Source: a bacterium D16-56
GTDB taxonomy: Bacteria > Bacillota > Clostridia > Lachnospirales > Lachnospiraceae
DNA: 64,000 bases
Direction: 5' to 3'
NCBI GenBank assembly: GCA_003611875.1
Contig: RAYY01000020.1
Span: 1 to 64,000 of the forward strand
Shown: piece by piece, positions 17,618 to 27,685 of the stretch
Numbering within the stretch: the first letter of the stretch is position 1
How the letters are laid out: each line of letters starts with the position of its first letter
Program-made: the position numbers and the translations under genes
The notes under the pieces: model-generated
Told to the model about the DNA's origin: nothing
Database searches by the model: none
What the model saw: only the letters and a program-made list of their open reading frames with translations

Positions 17618-19738
17618 TTACTGTCCGGGTCCTGCGACCACTCCGCTCCCGGCCCCTCCGGGACTCTGCCCCCCGATATCAAGGACTCCGTTATTGCTTC
17701 CCGGTGCCGGGCTGCCGGGAGCATTCTGTCCTCCGCCCGGCCCCTGACTCCCTGTCCCCGGATTTACCGGATTGGTACCCTGGCTGCTTCCATTGGGAGA
17801 TGGAACCGGCGACGGATTAACTGCCTCTGTAGGCCCTGTCGGGCTGCCTGCGCCTCCTGGACCGGTCTGTGTATTGTTCTGTGTGCCGGGCGAATCCGAC
17901 GTCCTTCGAGAAGTTTCGGTCTCTGCCAGGGTAGGACGTGTACTGGGCCGCTGTTCATTTGCACTGGTGGTAGAGGTAGGTCCTGGTCTGGCTGCGCTGG
18001 TTCCGGGAGATGGCTCTGTCAGGTGATGGCTCCCGGATGATTCCACCGGATTCCCATTGCTATCCGTCTCAACTGCTGTGGCAGTTCCGCCTGGCCGGTC
18101 GGAAAGGCTGCTCTCCTGGGTACTGCTCTGGGTGCTGCTATTCCTGCGGCGCACCAGCTCCCCATCTTCATCTAGCATCCACCGGATGGCCACTCCATCC
18201 TCATCGGTCTCCTGCTTAACATAATTTCCAGAGCTGTCTGTCTCACGCGGAATCCGCTTCTTCACCTTCTTTCCGCTGGAATTAAGCACATAAATGTATT
18301 CATACTTATCATCGTCATCTTCCTCCGTAGTCTTGGCCTTTGTGGTCTCTGCCGCTGCTGCCGTGGTCTTGGGAGGCTGAATCACACCGCCGTCCGTATT
18401 CACGCTCTTAACATAATTACCTTCTTTGTACATCCCCGTATCGGCAGCAATCTTCTTGCTGATACTCTTCACAGTCTCGGAAGGGGTATAGTCCTCTGTA
18501 TCAAATAAAAACTGATGGAGCTTAATCACATTGCTCTCTAAGGTCTGAGGAATCACGCATGCGCCCTTTTTGCCCATATTGGCGTCTCCTCTTGCTTCCG
18601 GAAAGCCCATGGTCTCACCCAGATGATACTTATTAATATTCTTCAGGCTGACATAAAGATCATCAATCCAAAGGCTGGTGTAGGTCTGGGGAAACACGGT
18701 GCCCAAAACCCGGTACAGGGTATCAAAATCTGCGGTCTTTGCCTTTTCAAAGGCCAGCTTAATCACCTTTCTCTGTCGCTCTGTCCTGGCATAATCCGTG
18801 TCCATCAGACGCAGCCGTCCATAGGCCACTGCCTGTACTCCGTCCAAATGATTCATCCCTGCCTGCTTGAGATGATGGGAGCCAATCCCGGTCACCTCCA
18901 CAGTCTCCGTAATAAAGGAATTTATATAATAAAATTCCGCCTTGCTCAGTTCAACATCCACACCGCCCAAAATATTGATAGCATCTGCCACAGCCTTCCA
19001 GTTAAATGTCACATAATCCGTAATATTTAAATCCAAATTCCGATTCAGCGCAGACATGGCTTGCTCCGGTCCGCCTACAAAGTAAGCTTGATTAAACTTA
19101 TTGTAAGTTCCTTCTTTTGAAATATTCAGGTACGTATCCCGAAACAGGGAAACCAGCTTAATCTCTCCTGTCTCCAGATTAATGTTGCAGATAATATTTA
19201 CATCGGAGTTGGTTCCCTTTTCCAACGCATTGCCTCGGGCATCCACCCCGAATACGGCAATCGTCCAGTAGCCCTTAAGCTTTTCCATGGTAACTACATC
19301 CAAATCCTGATTCTGTACCTGCTCCATGTCGATCTCCGGACGTTTTACCTGATTCATCAGCCTGGCCACATAAGCATACCCAAAAATAAACATCAATGCA
19401 AAGCACTCTGCGATGATCATGCCGATAATGCGGCGGCGCCTTCGGTTCCGTGCCAGATCTGCCTCCTTGCGAAACGGCGCACTTGTCCTGCCGTTGGCTC
19501 CCGCTACGGTTGCAGCAGTCTGTGACGATGCTCTGCGCCGTCCCGAGGTTCCGGCCCGCTCCCCTGTCCTTCTTGCAACCGGATGTACAGAGGAATCATT
19601 CATTACCTTCAGGCCGTCCGTCTGCCTGCGCCGTTCCCCATACACCGGCTGTCCTGGTCTTGTCTGTCTTGCTGCCCTTGGGTTTTTCCGGCTCTTGCGC
19701 TCCGAATACCCCATATCTTCATCATACTCTCGACTCAT
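17618..19738 (-). CDS. LytR-CpsA-Psr (LCP) family cell-wall glycopolymer ligase
   Basis: The 706-residue protein has a basic, disordered cytoplasmic tail (1-100), one transmembrane helix (about 104-126) and an LCP domain with the hallmark segments SLFRDTYLNI, LGGVDVEL and YGRLRLMDTDYARTERQRK. LCP enzymes transfer lipid-linked glycopolymers onto peptidoglycan. The last 230 or so residues are a low-complexity tail rich in Ser, Thr, Gly, Pro and Gln, presumably spanning the wall. It follows the sugar phosphotransferase gene in the operon, which fits attachment of that operon's polysaccharide to the wall. Confidence 0.92.
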   Translation of the reverse strand: MSREYDEDMGYSERKSRKNPRAARQTRPGQPVYGERRRQTDGLKVMNDSSVHPVARRTGERAGTSGRRRASSQTAATVAGANGRTSAPFRKEADLARNRRRRRIIGMIIAECFALMFIFGYAYVARLMNQVKRPEIDMEQVQNQDLDVVTMEKLKGYWTIAVFGVDARGNALEKGTNSDVNIICNINLETGEIKLVSLFRDTYLNISKEGTYNKFNQAYFVGGPEQAMSALNRNLDLNITDYVTFNWKAVADAINILGGVDVELSKAEFYYINSFITETVEVTGIGSHHLKQAGMNHLDGVQAVAYGRLRLMDTDYARTERQRKVIKLAFEKAKTADFDTLYRVLGTVFPQTYTSLWIDDLYVSLKNINKYHLGETMGFPEARGDANMGKKGACVIPQTLESNVIKLHQFLFDTEDYTPSETVKSISKKIAADTGMYKEGNYVKSVNTDGGVIQPPKTTAAAAETTKAKTTEEDDDDKYEYIYVLNSSGKKVKKRIPRETDSSGNYVKQETDEDGVAIRWMLDEDGELVRRRNSSTQSSTQESSLSDRPGGTATAVETDSNGNPVESSGSHHLTEPSPGTSAARPGPTSTTSANEQRPSTRPTLAETETSRRTSDSPGTQNNTQTGPGGAGSPTGPTEAVNPSPVPSPNGSSQGTNPVNPGTGSQGPGGGQNAPGSPAPGSNNGVLDIGGQSPGGAGSGVVAGPGQ

Positions 19739-19769
19739 GCAACATACCTCATCTCATTATGCAATGCAT

Positions 19770-21185
19770 TTAATAAGCGTTCTTATTAATAAAACCCTTA
19801 AATACTGTCAGAAACAAAATCTTAAAATCAAATCCCAATGTCCAGTTCTCAATATAATACAGATCGTGTTCAATTCTTTTTTCAATGGAGGTGTCTCCCC
19901 GATAGCCGTTGATCTGAGCCCATCCGGTCATACCTGGCCGGACCTGATGCTTGATCATATAGCGAGGGATCTCCTCCTTGAACCGCTCCACAAAAAACGG
20001 TCTTTCCGGTCTTGGCCCCACCAGGCTCATGCTTCCTGCCAGCACGTTAAAAAGCTGGGGAAGCTCGTCAATACTGGTTTTCCGGATAATTCTGCCCACC
20101 GGCGTCACTCTTGGATCATGGGGGGTAGTCCACTTCCCCTTGTCCTGTCCTGGAGGCTGAACCTCCATGGAGCGGAACTTATACATTTTAAAAGGACGGT
20201 TGTGAAGCCCCACCCGCTCCTGGCTGTAAATAATCGGCCCTGGAGATGTGATTTTAATAATCGCTGCCGTAAGTGCCATAATCGGAGAAAACAAAATCAA
20301 AGCCGTCACCGCTCCGGCTAAATCCATTCCCCGCTTCATTGTGGCATTCAAAAGGTCATTCAGCGGCACATGGCGGATATTGATCACCGGAAGTCCCTGC
20401 AGATCCTCGGTATAAGGCTTGGTCGGAATAAACCTATTGTAGTCCGGAATAAACTTTGTATGCACACCGGATTTTTCACATTCCGCCACCATTTTTTCCA
20501 GGCCGGCATAATCGCGGATACTTAAGGTTATGGCAATCTCATCTAACAGATTCATATCTAAAATGGTTTTCAGGTCACTGGTAGCCCCAATGACCCGGAT
20601 TCCTCTGTACTGGTCTCCTCTATGCTTGTGGTCGTCTAAAATTCCCCGAATCTGGTAGCCCCACTCCGGATTTGCCGCCACCCGGTCAATATAGCTCTCT
20701 GCTGCCCGGCTGTATCCCACCAGCAGCACATGCTTCTGATTATATCCTTTAGACCGCATGGATCGAAGACAGGTACGGATCAGATTCCGTTCCAGAGTCT
20801 CTGCTGCAATATTCACCACAAAGAAAAACATCACCAGCACACGGGAAAAGTGCTGAAAATAAGGGTTTTTCCCCCCCAGATACAGCACCATGCCAAACAG
20901 CAGAAGCCCCAGCATATTCGCCTTAAAAATATTAGCAAACTCCTGCCTGCGCCCCTGTACCCGTTTCGGTGTAAACAAATGAAAAACCGTATACAAAAGC
21001 AGATAGACCGGTATGATAATAGCCAGGACCCCCAGATAAATCTCCGGACCCAGCACCTGATTCGCCGCACGATACCAGCCGCTTCCAATGATGATATACC
21101 AGCTCAGGACATATGCCGTCCCGATCACCAGCGCATCGATCACCACATGGAGACGGTTAAATCTTTTTTGATTGTCCTTTATCAT
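19770..21185 (-). CDS. Polyprenyl-phosphate sugar-1-phosphate transferase (WbaP/CpsE type)
   Basis: The 471-residue protein starts with four to five membrane helices (about 13-120), followed by a Rossmann-like CoA-binding domain (VLLVGYSRAAESYIDR, about 145-250). The C-terminal bacterial sugar transferase domain has the motifs SPGPIIYSQERVG, YKFRSM, RKTSIDELPQ and SLVGPRPE. It loads the first sugar phosphate onto undecaprenyl phosphate, the priming step of surface polysaccharide synthesis. The sugar (glucose or galactose in known enzymes) cannot be read from sequence. A TATAAT at 21245-21250 could give it a promoter of its own within the operon. Confidence 0.93.
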   Translation of the reverse strand: MIKDNQKRFNRLHVVIDALVIGTAYVLSWYIIIGSGWYRAANQVLGPEIYLGVLAIIIPVYLLLYTVFHLFTPKRVQGRRQEFANIFKANMLGLLLFGMVLYLGGKNPYFQHFSRVLVMFFFVVNIAAETLERNLIRTCLRSMRSKGYNQKHVLLVGYSRAAESYIDRVAANPEWGYQIRGILDDHKHRGDQYRGIRVIGATSDLKTILDMNLLDEIAITLSIRDYAGLEKMVAECEKSGVHTKFIPDYNRFIPTKPYTEDLQGLPVINIRHVPLNDLLNATMKRGMDLAGAVTALILFSPIMALTAAIIKITSPGPIIYSQERVGLHNRPFKMYKFRSMEVQPPGQDKGKWTTPHDPRVTPVGRIIRKTSIDELPQLFNVLAGSMSLVGPRPERPFFVERFKEEIPRYMIKHQVRPGMTGWAQINGYRGDTSIEKRIEHDLYYIENWTLGFDFKILFLTVFKGFINKNAY

Positions 21186-21334
21186 AATGTTTTACCACCA
21201 TCCGAAACCCCATCCGTCTATAGCATAACCCCTTACCGGTAACGATTATACACGAATTTTTCTTATTGTACTATTAAATTTCTCTTAAATCTGGAATGCA
21301 CCTTTTTACAATTTTTTCCTGTTCTCTTGATATT

Positions 21335-22333
21335 TTACAGGTCTTCTGGATTTTTCAGTTTTTTGTGAATCTGACGTCTTGAAAACTCATAAATATACAA
21401 TACCGTTCCATAGATCAGCTCCCACTGAACCGCAAGATAATTGGTAAGATTTTCAGGCCGGTAAGGAACCTTTTTCGTGCTTCTGACTGTGCAGATTCCC
21501 TCCCATATACCGGAAAGATACTCCTTTTCAAAACCGATTTTCTTAAAAAAGAAATATTTCCCCACAATCCCGGCCCCAATAGGAAGAAGGTTAACCAGAA
21601 GCTGAGGCAGGGGCATATTTTTATAGTTCAGATATACATTGTTGCGGGCTGTCAGCCGGACCTTAAAAGCATTATACTTGGAGCCGCTGGTGCCGCTTCC
21701 TACATGGTATACAACGGCGCCGGGACAATACCGGTTATAATATCCGGCAATTTTGGCACGATATCCCACATCAATGTCTTCTAAATAGGCAAAATGGGCC
21801 TCGTCAAAATACCCGATCTTCTCAAATACACTTCTGCGGTAGATGGCGCCTCCTGCGCAGGCTGAAAAAATATGACAGGGCCGGTTATAGCGCCGAGCTC
21901 CCTGGCCTACCCCCCGCTGATAAGCCCATCCCATCAGACTATACATATCGCCTGCATCGTCGATCACATCCTTACAGCCCATCTTTAGCATCTTGGGACT
22001 GACCGAAAAAATACGGGGAGACACCTGGATCCCGCAAAGCAGCTCCTCCACATAAGAAGGCTCCGCCTCTGTATCATTGTTAAGAAGAATCACATAAGGA
22101 GAACAGGCAGCGCGGATCCCTACATTGACTGCGCCGGAAAATCCCAGATTCCCAGGAAGAAAAATAGAGGGAACCTGCTGCTCCTTCAGCCATTGTACAC
22201 TGCCGTCCTCCGAACCATTGTCCACCACCAGAATATCAAAATCCTGAAAGGTCTGGCGTGACAATGCCTTCAGACAAGCCGGGAGAAATTTCAGTCCGTT
22301 GTAGTTTGGAATAATAATGGTTATCTTTTTCAA
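21335..22333 (-). CDS. GT2 glycosyltransferase, rhamnosyltransferase-like
   Basis: The 332-residue protein is a GT-A fold GT2 enzyme: IIPNYNGLKFL at the N-terminus, VVDNGSEDGS, the ILLNNDTEA metal-binding motif and YLEDIDVGYRAK with the catalytic ED. A hydrophobic segment near 250-270 may associate with the membrane. The pattern is closest to WbbL-type rhamnosyltransferases, but the donor is not certain. Its ATG overlaps the stop of the 732-residue transferase by four bases. Confidence 0.88.
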   Translation of the reverse strand: MKKITIIIPNYNGLKFLPACLKALSRQTFQDFDILVVDNGSEDGSVQWLKEQQVPSIFLPGNLGFSGAVNVGIRAACSPYVILLNNDTEAEPSYVEELLCGIQVSPRIFSVSPKMLKMGCKDVIDDAGDMYSLMGWAYQRGVGQGARRYNRPCHIFSACAGGAIYRRSVFEKIGYFDEAHFAYLEDIDVGYRAKIAGYYNRYCPGAVVYHVGSGTSGSKYNAFKVRLTARNNVYLNYKNMPLPQLLVNLLPIGAGIVGKYFFFKKIGFEKEYLSGIWEGICTVRSTKKVPYRPENLTNYLAVQWELIYGTVLYIYEFSRRQIHKKLKNPEDL

Positions 22334-24528
22334 AGCTTTACCTCCAGCTTATACGGCTCCCCAATTTTTTCCTTTAACAGATCCCGAAGGGCAAAATTGG
22401 ATTTCCTAAGAGTCAGGTTGGGATTGTAGTACGGATCTCCCTTTGCCAGAATATCCGGCCAGCGGCGGGCAAAAACAGCAATCTCCCGGTTAAACCGCGC
22501 CACCTTCTCCGGCGTATCCTCCAGCCCCCGCGACTTGGATTCATAGTGGTACATAAGGGCATAAGGCGCATACACTACCAAAAGCCCCAGCCTGCGTACC
22601 TTCATGCAATAATCAATATCATTAAAGGCCACCGCCAGCTCCTCCGTAAAGCCGCCGGCTCTTTGGAATACGGATTTTTTCGTCATCATACAGGCTGCTG
22701 TCACCGCGCTGTAATCCTGGGCACACATGGCCCGGTGAAAATAGCTGTTCTCTGCCTGGTGAAGCCCAATAAACGTATGTCCGGCAATCCCTCCGAATCC
22801 TACCACCACCCCTGCATGCTGAATCGTATCATCCTGGTACAAAAGCCGCGCCCCCACAGCGCCCACATCCTCTCGCTGGCAAAAGCCCAGCAGCTCCTCA
22901 AACAAACGTGGTTCAATCACCTCTGTATCATTGTTCAAAAAGAGCAGATACTCTCCTTCTGCATAGGAAGCGCCGAAATTATTGATGGCCGAATAATTAA
23001 ATTCCCGATCCCAGGTTACGATCCGAACCTGTGGAAATTCTTTTTTAATCGCCTTGTAATAGGAAAACGTCTCTTTCTCCCTGCTGTTGTTTTCTATAAT
23101 GATAAACTCCAGATTTTTGTAGACAGCACGTTCTAAGATAGAGCGGATACATAAATCCAGATCCTTTACATGATCCTTGTTGGGAATGATCACCGACACA
23201 AGCGGCTCCCCCTTTATCCGGAAAAAGGTATGATAAATCCCGTAATCCACCCCCTTTTCCACCTTTTCGGCCTCTATGCCGCACCGCTCATAATGAGCCA
23301 TAATTGCCCGTGATCCTGCCTCAAAGGCATACAGCTTGCTTTCCGGATTGCTGGCCGTAGAGCCCTGATGGCAGCGCCAGTGATACAGCACCTTGGGAAT
23401 ATGGTAAATCCCCTCTGCTGCCTCCGTACACCGGAAAATAAAATCATAATCCTGGGCTCCGTCAAACTCCTGCCGGAAGCCGCCTGCCCGCTCCAAAAGC
23501 TCCCTCTTTACGGTAAGAAGATGGCAGATATAATTCACACTCGTCAGAAGATCCGGGTTAAAATCCGGTTTAAAGTGCGGATCAAACAAAGCTCCCCCAT
23601 CCATGTCTAATTTATCCTCATCCGAATAAATCAGATCACACTCCGGGTGCGCATTCACTGCCGCCGCCACCTCATACAAGGCGTACTCCGGCAATGTATC
23701 ATCATGGTCCGCAAGTATAATGTAATCTCCCCTTGCCATCTGAATCGCCGCATTGGTATTGCCTGCGATTCCCCGGTTTCCGCCCAGATTTTCATACCGG
23801 AAACGTCTGTCCCGCTTCTGATACCAGCTCATGACCCGCGCCGCCCCTGCGCCTTCCCCCTGAGGGCTTCCATCTGCCACACACACCTCCCAGTTCTCAT
23901 AGGTCTGGGCTAAAAGGGAATCCATCATCTCTCTGAGATACTTTTCCGGCGTTTTATATGCAGGTATCACAACGGAGAAAAGGGGAGAGCTTGGCAGCTT
24001 TTCCTGCTTTTGCCGGTTCAGCTCCTCCTGATCCGGTTTTGTCAGATCATACCATTCCTTATAATCATAATCATTGTCCAGTCCCTGAAGCTTGTGCTTT
24101 GATTTTAAAAACAGGGCCTTTAATCCATGCTTTTTTCCAAATTCCATGGCCACACGCACGGTCTCCATATTCATTAAATCATGGATCTTTTCCAAACGCT
24201 TATAAGCCACACTGGAACGTTTCTCAATCAGCCTTTCGTTATATTTGATTCTGGCAATCCGATTGTCACACTTAATCAGCAGCCAGTAGGTGCGTCCGCG
24301 CTCATAAGGAAACTGAATATCAAAACCAAAATCCCGGTCATAAACCTTCTTATAATAAATCTGACTCACATCATCTCTGCGGGTAGACACATGACGGAAC
24401 TTAACCGGCTTTTTCTCCTCATCCAGAATCCTGAACGCCGCCTTGGACTGCGGCGTCTTCCCTATAACCCAGCCATTAAGGGTAATGGAATTTTCTCGGA
24501 TTCTCACTACATCAATTTTATATTTCAT
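22330..24528 (-). CDS. Two-domain GT2 glycosyltransferase
   Basis: The 732-residue protein has an N-terminal beta-rich domain of about 110 residues (MKYKIDVVRIRENS) of a type often seen before such transferases. Two GT2 modules follow. The first (about 185-420) has SVVIPAYKTPEKY, ILADHDDTLP and IYSDEDKLD; the second (about 440-700) has SVIIPNKDHVKDL, FLNNDTEV and FNDIDYCMKVRRLG. Such bifunctional enzymes add two sugars or alternate linkages. It overlaps the upstream GT2 gene by 11 bases and the downstream one by four. Confidence 0.9.
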   Translation of the reverse strand: MKYKIDVVRIRENSITLNGWVIGKTPQSKAAFRILDEEKKPVKFRHVSTRRDDVSQIYYKKVYDRDFGFDIQFPYERGRTYWLLIKCDNRIARIKYNERLIEKRSSVAYKRLEKIHDLMNMETVRVAMEFGKKHGLKALFLKSKHKLQGLDNDYDYKEWYDLTKPDQEELNRQKQEKLPSSPLFSVVIPAYKTPEKYLREMMDSLLAQTYENWEVCVADGSPQGEGAGAARVMSWYQKRDRRFRYENLGGNRGIAGNTNAAIQMARGDYIILADHDDTLPEYALYEVAAAVNAHPECDLIYSDEDKLDMDGGALFDPHFKPDFNPDLLTSVNYICHLLTVKRELLERAGGFRQEFDGAQDYDFIFRCTEAAEGIYHIPKVLYHWRCHQGSTASNPESKLYAFEAGSRAIMAHYERCGIEAEKVEKGVDYGIYHTFFRIKGEPLVSVIIPNKDHVKDLDLCIRSILERAVYKNLEFIIIENNSREKETFSYYKAIKKEFPQVRIVTWDREFNYSAINNFGASYAEGEYLLFLNNDTEVIEPRLFEELLGFCQREDVGAVGARLLYQDDTIQHAGVVVGFGGIAGHTFIGLHQAENSYFHRAMCAQDYSAVTAACMMTKKSVFQRAGGFTEELAVAFNDIDYCMKVRRLGLLVVYAPYALMYHYESKSRGLEDTPEKVARFNREIAVFARRWPDILAKGDPYYNPNLTLRKSNFALRDLLKEKIGEPYKLEVKL

Positions 24529-25480
24529 CTGTCTCTGATTCCTTTTTTGTAAAATTCAAACGCTCCTCCTCAATCACAAGAGGCCGCTTCATCAATCTCT
24601 GATTGATGGACAAAACATACTCCCCCACCATCCCGATAAAAAAGATCTGCACAGATCCTAAAAACAGCATTCCAAGCAGCATAGGCACCATCCCGGCCGG
24701 AAAGCGGTCCCACCAGATCAGCTTCATCACCAGATAGGCAAATGCCACTGCCAGGCTCAGCCCACAGCTGATCGCTCCCACAAAGGTGGCCAGGCGCAGT
24801 CCTGCCTTGGTATAAGAGGTAACACTTAACATGGCCGCATCATACAGACGATAAAAATTATTGTGAGTCTTTCCCGCCCGGCGTTTCGGCTGTTCATAAG
24901 GAATCTCCTTCCTCTTATATCCCAGCTCCGCCACAATTCCTCTTAAAAACGGGGTAGGATCATCCAGCTTCCGCAAAACCTCAATACATTCCCGGTCATA
25001 AAGCCCGGAACCCGTAAAATGCTCGATCTGCTCCACATCAGACAGCTTTCGGATCGTCTTATAATAACAGCTCCGAAGCCAGTACATCACCGGATTCTCC
25101 TTGCTGCTTGTCTTGATTCCGATCACGATCTTATAGCCTTCCTCCCATGCCTTTACATACTGGGGAATCAACTCCACCGGATCCTGAAAATCCGCTACCA
25201 TCGCAATAACGCAATCTCCCGTCACCTGGAGAAGTCCATGGTAAGGCGAATTAAACTGCCCGAAATTTCTGGCATTAAAGATTGCCTTGATTCTGGGATT
25301 CTCCCCGCACAGACGCCTTAAAATCCGTCTGGTATTATCCTGAGAATCATTGTCAATAAAAACTAGTTCATAATCGTATTGGGGCAATTCCTTTGACAGG
25401 ATTCCTGTCACTGCCCGGGCAATGGGCTCCACGTTTTCTTCTTCATTATAACAAGGTATCAGTACACTTATTGTCTTCAT
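24518..25480 (-). CDS. GT2 glycosyltransferase with C-terminal membrane helices (GtrB/DPM1-like)
   Basis: The 320-residue protein has an N-terminal GT2 domain (SVLIPCYNEEENV, VFIDNDSQDNT, MVADFQDPVEL) and two C-terminal transmembrane helices (about 232-255 and 267-290). This is the architecture of GtrB and dolichol-phosphate-mannose synthase homologues, which make polyprenyl-phosphate-linked sugars for later transfer outside the cell. Its product could supply a side-chain sugar. No GT-C partner was seen in the window. Confidence 0.88.
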   Translation of the reverse strand: MKTISVLIPCYNEEENVEPIARAVTGILSKELPQYDYELVFIDNDSQDNTRRILRRLCGENPRIKAIFNARNFGQFNSPYHGLLQVTGDCVIAMVADFQDPVELIPQYVKAWEEGYKIVIGIKTSSKENPVMYWLRSCYYKTIRKLSDVEQIEHFTGSGLYDRECIEVLRKLDDPTPFLRGIVAELGYKRKEIPYEQPKRRAGKTHNNFYRLYDAAMLSVTSYTKAGLRLATFVGAISCGLSLAVAFAYLVMKLIWWDRFPAGMVPMLLGMLFLGSVQIFFIGMVGEYVLSINQRLMKRPLVIEEERLNFTKKESETDEI

Positions 25481-25504
25481 CCCAACCTCCGCGCCGCCAC
25501 TTTA

Positions 25505-26446
25505 TCACAGCTCGCTTTCCTTAAGCATATTCTGTATTCCCCTGGAAAAAGTCACACACTCGTCCCAGGTTCTGTCGGTAAGTTCTTTTAATACCTCCAC
25601 TGTAGGGCAAAGAGACAAGGCGCCCTCCTTTGCCTGTACAAAGCTTCCATACTCCAGCTTCCCTCTTTTTCCGCACAGCTCGTAAATCTCCTCCACAAAG
25701 GAACGAAGCTGCCTGGTATCTGTGCTGGCCACATTAACCACATGAATCTGCCCTTCTCTCGCTTCACTGCGGCGGTACAGCTCTGCCACTGCTCTGGCCG
25801 CATCCGAAATCTCCATAAAATTCCACTTATGAAGACAAGCGCTTAAAGACACGGTCTGCCCCTTGGGCAGCTCCCTTACCAGGGTTGAAATAATAGACCA
25901 GGGATGATCCCCTATCCCATAAACGCTGAAAAAACGCAGATGATAATATGTCATGGACCACTGCCGGCAAAGCACAGCCGCCTGACGGTAAAATTCCAGC
26001 TTTGCCCTGCCATACTCATTAACCGGACAGCATTCCATTTCCTCTGACATCACGCCGTTCTCTGTGATTCCATATTCTACTCGGGAGCCTGCATCCATAA
26101 AAATCCTGCAGCCCAATTGCCTCGCCGCCCTCAGACACTCTAATGAGCCGGCAATATTCTCCTCCTGTACAGACCTGGAATCAATCTCTCCCCGGTTCAC
26201 CCCGCCCCAGGCAAAGTGAAAAAAAGCATCTGCAGCCTGTACCTGCTTCAGTACCGGCGCCGCCTCCCTTAGAGAACCATACAGAATATGAAAATGCTTA
26301 TGCTTGGGAAGACAATCCTTTTTTGCAGACGAGGTTCGCACCAGGCCATAAACCTCTGCCCCCTGCTCCAAAAGCAGCTCTGCCACGTGTCTTCCAATAA
26401 ATCCTGTGACCCCGGTCATCACGATCCTATTTCCTGCAAACTCCAT
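25505..26446 (-). CDS. NAD(P)-dependent nucleotide-sugar epimerase/reductase (SDR), copy B
   Basis: The start at 26446 (MEFAGNRIVMTG) follows GGGAGGAAAAG. The 313-residue extended SDR has the Rossmann motif TGVTGFIG and the catalytic YxxxK in NEYGRAK. A SVYGIGDHPWS segment and HKWNFMEISDAARA are closely similar to the corresponding segments of the SDR encoded at 27633-28580, so the two are paralogues. It lies directly after the sugar C-methyltransferase gene, which points to reduction or epimerisation of a nucleotide-linked keto-sugar. The exact substrate is not deducible. Confidence 0.85.
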   Translation of the reverse strand: MEFAGNRIVMTGVTGFIGRHVAELLLEQGAEVYGLVRTSSAKKDCLPKHKHFHILYGSLREAAPVLKQVQAADAFFHFAWGGVNRGEIDSRSVQEENIAGSLECLRAARQLGCRIFMDAGSRVEYGITENGVMSEEMECCPVNEYGRAKLEFYRQAAVLCRQWSMTYYHLRFFSVYGIGDHPWSIISTLVRELPKGQTVSLSACLHKWNFMEISDAARAVAELYRRSEAREGQIHVVNVASTDTRQLRSFVEEIYELCGKRGKLEYGSFVQAKEGALSLCPTVEVLKELTDRTWDECVTFSRGIQNMLKESEL

Positions 26447-26488
26447 CTTTTCCTCCCAAATCATCCTGATAGCCTGTTGTTCCCTTCC

Positions 26489-27685
26489 CTACAGCTTTTC
26501 AATGTGCTTGGTCCGCAAAGTCAGAATCTCAACCTGTCCTCCAAACCGTTCCCGGATAGTTCCGGCAATCTCATCCGAATACCCTGGCGCAGCAATCAAA
26601 ACCGCATCTACCGGTTCCTCAAAAAAATGCTCCGGCGCCGTGATCGGCAGATGAGATGCCGGGGCATACCTTCCCTGCTTAAAAGGCGCAGAATCGATCA
26701 TGTACCGGGCTGCAGCCCCCAGCCTTGTAGTGGCTGCAAGTGTAAATCCCTGATGGCTTGCCCCCCACACAGCCAGGCTTTTCCCTTTTTTTTCCAGACG
26801 ATCCAAAAGCTCCTCCATCTCCTGGTTTGTCACTCTGTATCCTTCTGTCAGCGAATCTGTGGAAATCATCTTTTCCGAAAATTCCTCTGTACCCTCTTTC
26901 CAGCCCGGATTTTTCTTTACCACAGCCTCTATGGTATCCCGGTTTATGATCTGCTCCTCCAAAACCGTAAACCCGTTTCTCTCCATAAGATTTTTCAGTG
27001 TGCCAAAAGAATAATAGGCAATATGGTCCCGCAAAAGCTCATAATAGCTTCCCTGCTCCAAAATATATTCCAGCGCCGGCACAGTCACAAGCCCCATTCC
27101 GTCCTCTGACAGATTATTCCAGATTGCCCTGAGCATCACATCCGGCTCTGGCTGATGCTCCAAGAAATTAAAAGACAAAAACACGTCAAATGACTTTGGC
27201 AGGTCTGCCTCAAGCTTACTGAAGCGGCCAAATACCTGATCCGGCGTGTCAGGGAACTCCTGCCACACCAAAAGCCCCGCCTTTCTGGCCTCCTCTGCCA
27301 GCTTCTGCTGGTGCTCCATCCCATAGATCTTCACCGGAAATTCCTTAAGCACTCCCAGAAATTCCCCTCTGCCGCAGCCCACCTCCAGGAAATGCCTTCC
27401 CTCCAGACAATACGTCTCAATCAGATGCTTGTATTGACGGCGGCGCAGTTCGGTCATGGTAGTGGAAAATCCTCCGGCCCGGATCACGTCCCTATAGTAG
27501 GAAACCGGCTCGCAGTCAAACTGTACCAGCCCGCAATGGCTGCACTGGTACAGTCTTAGCTCCATGCCTTTATCCTTCCTTCGCCCCTCTTTATCCGGAA
27601 TATTCTGGGCAGACGCCGGAGCATTCTCCAGCTTAAATATGGGTTTGTCCGGAATCTGCTTCCGGCAAAGAATGCAATGTTTCAT
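26489..27685 (-). CDS. Sugar C-methyltransferase (TylCIII/TcaB9-like)
   Basis: The start at 27685 (MKHCILCRKQ) has GGAGGGAAT upstream, giving 398 residues. Three parts are visible: a zinc-binding N-terminus with CILC and CSHC pairs, a SAM-binding core (HFLEVGCGRGEFL), and a C-terminal domain with LAVWGASHQGFTLAA and VLIAAPGYSDEIA. This order matches C-methyltransferases that methylate C-3 of dTDP-4-keto-deoxysugars. The gene overlaps the upstream SDR gene by 53 bases. Its presence predicts a C-methyl-branched sugar in the surface polysaccharide, which is inference from family. Confidence 0.85.
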   Translation of the reverse strand: MKHCILCRKQIPDKPIFKLENAPASAQNIPDKEGRRKDKGMELRLYQCSHCGLVQFDCEPVSYYRDVIRAGGFSTTMTELRRRQYKHLIETYCLEGRHFLEVGCGRGEFLGVLKEFPVKIYGMEHQQKLAEEARKAGLLVWQEFPDTPDQVFGRFSKLEADLPKSFDVFLSFNFLEHQPEPDVMLRAIWNNLSEDGMGLVTVPALEYILEQGSYYELLRDHIAYYSFGTLKNLMERNGFTVLEEQIINRDTIEAVVKKNPGWKEGTEEFSEKMISTDSLTEGYRVTNQEMEELLDRLEKKGKSLAVWGASHQGFTLAATTRLGAAARYMIDSAPFKQGRYAPASHLPITAPEHFFEEPVDAVLIAAPGYSDEIAGTIRERFGGQVEILTLRTKHIEKL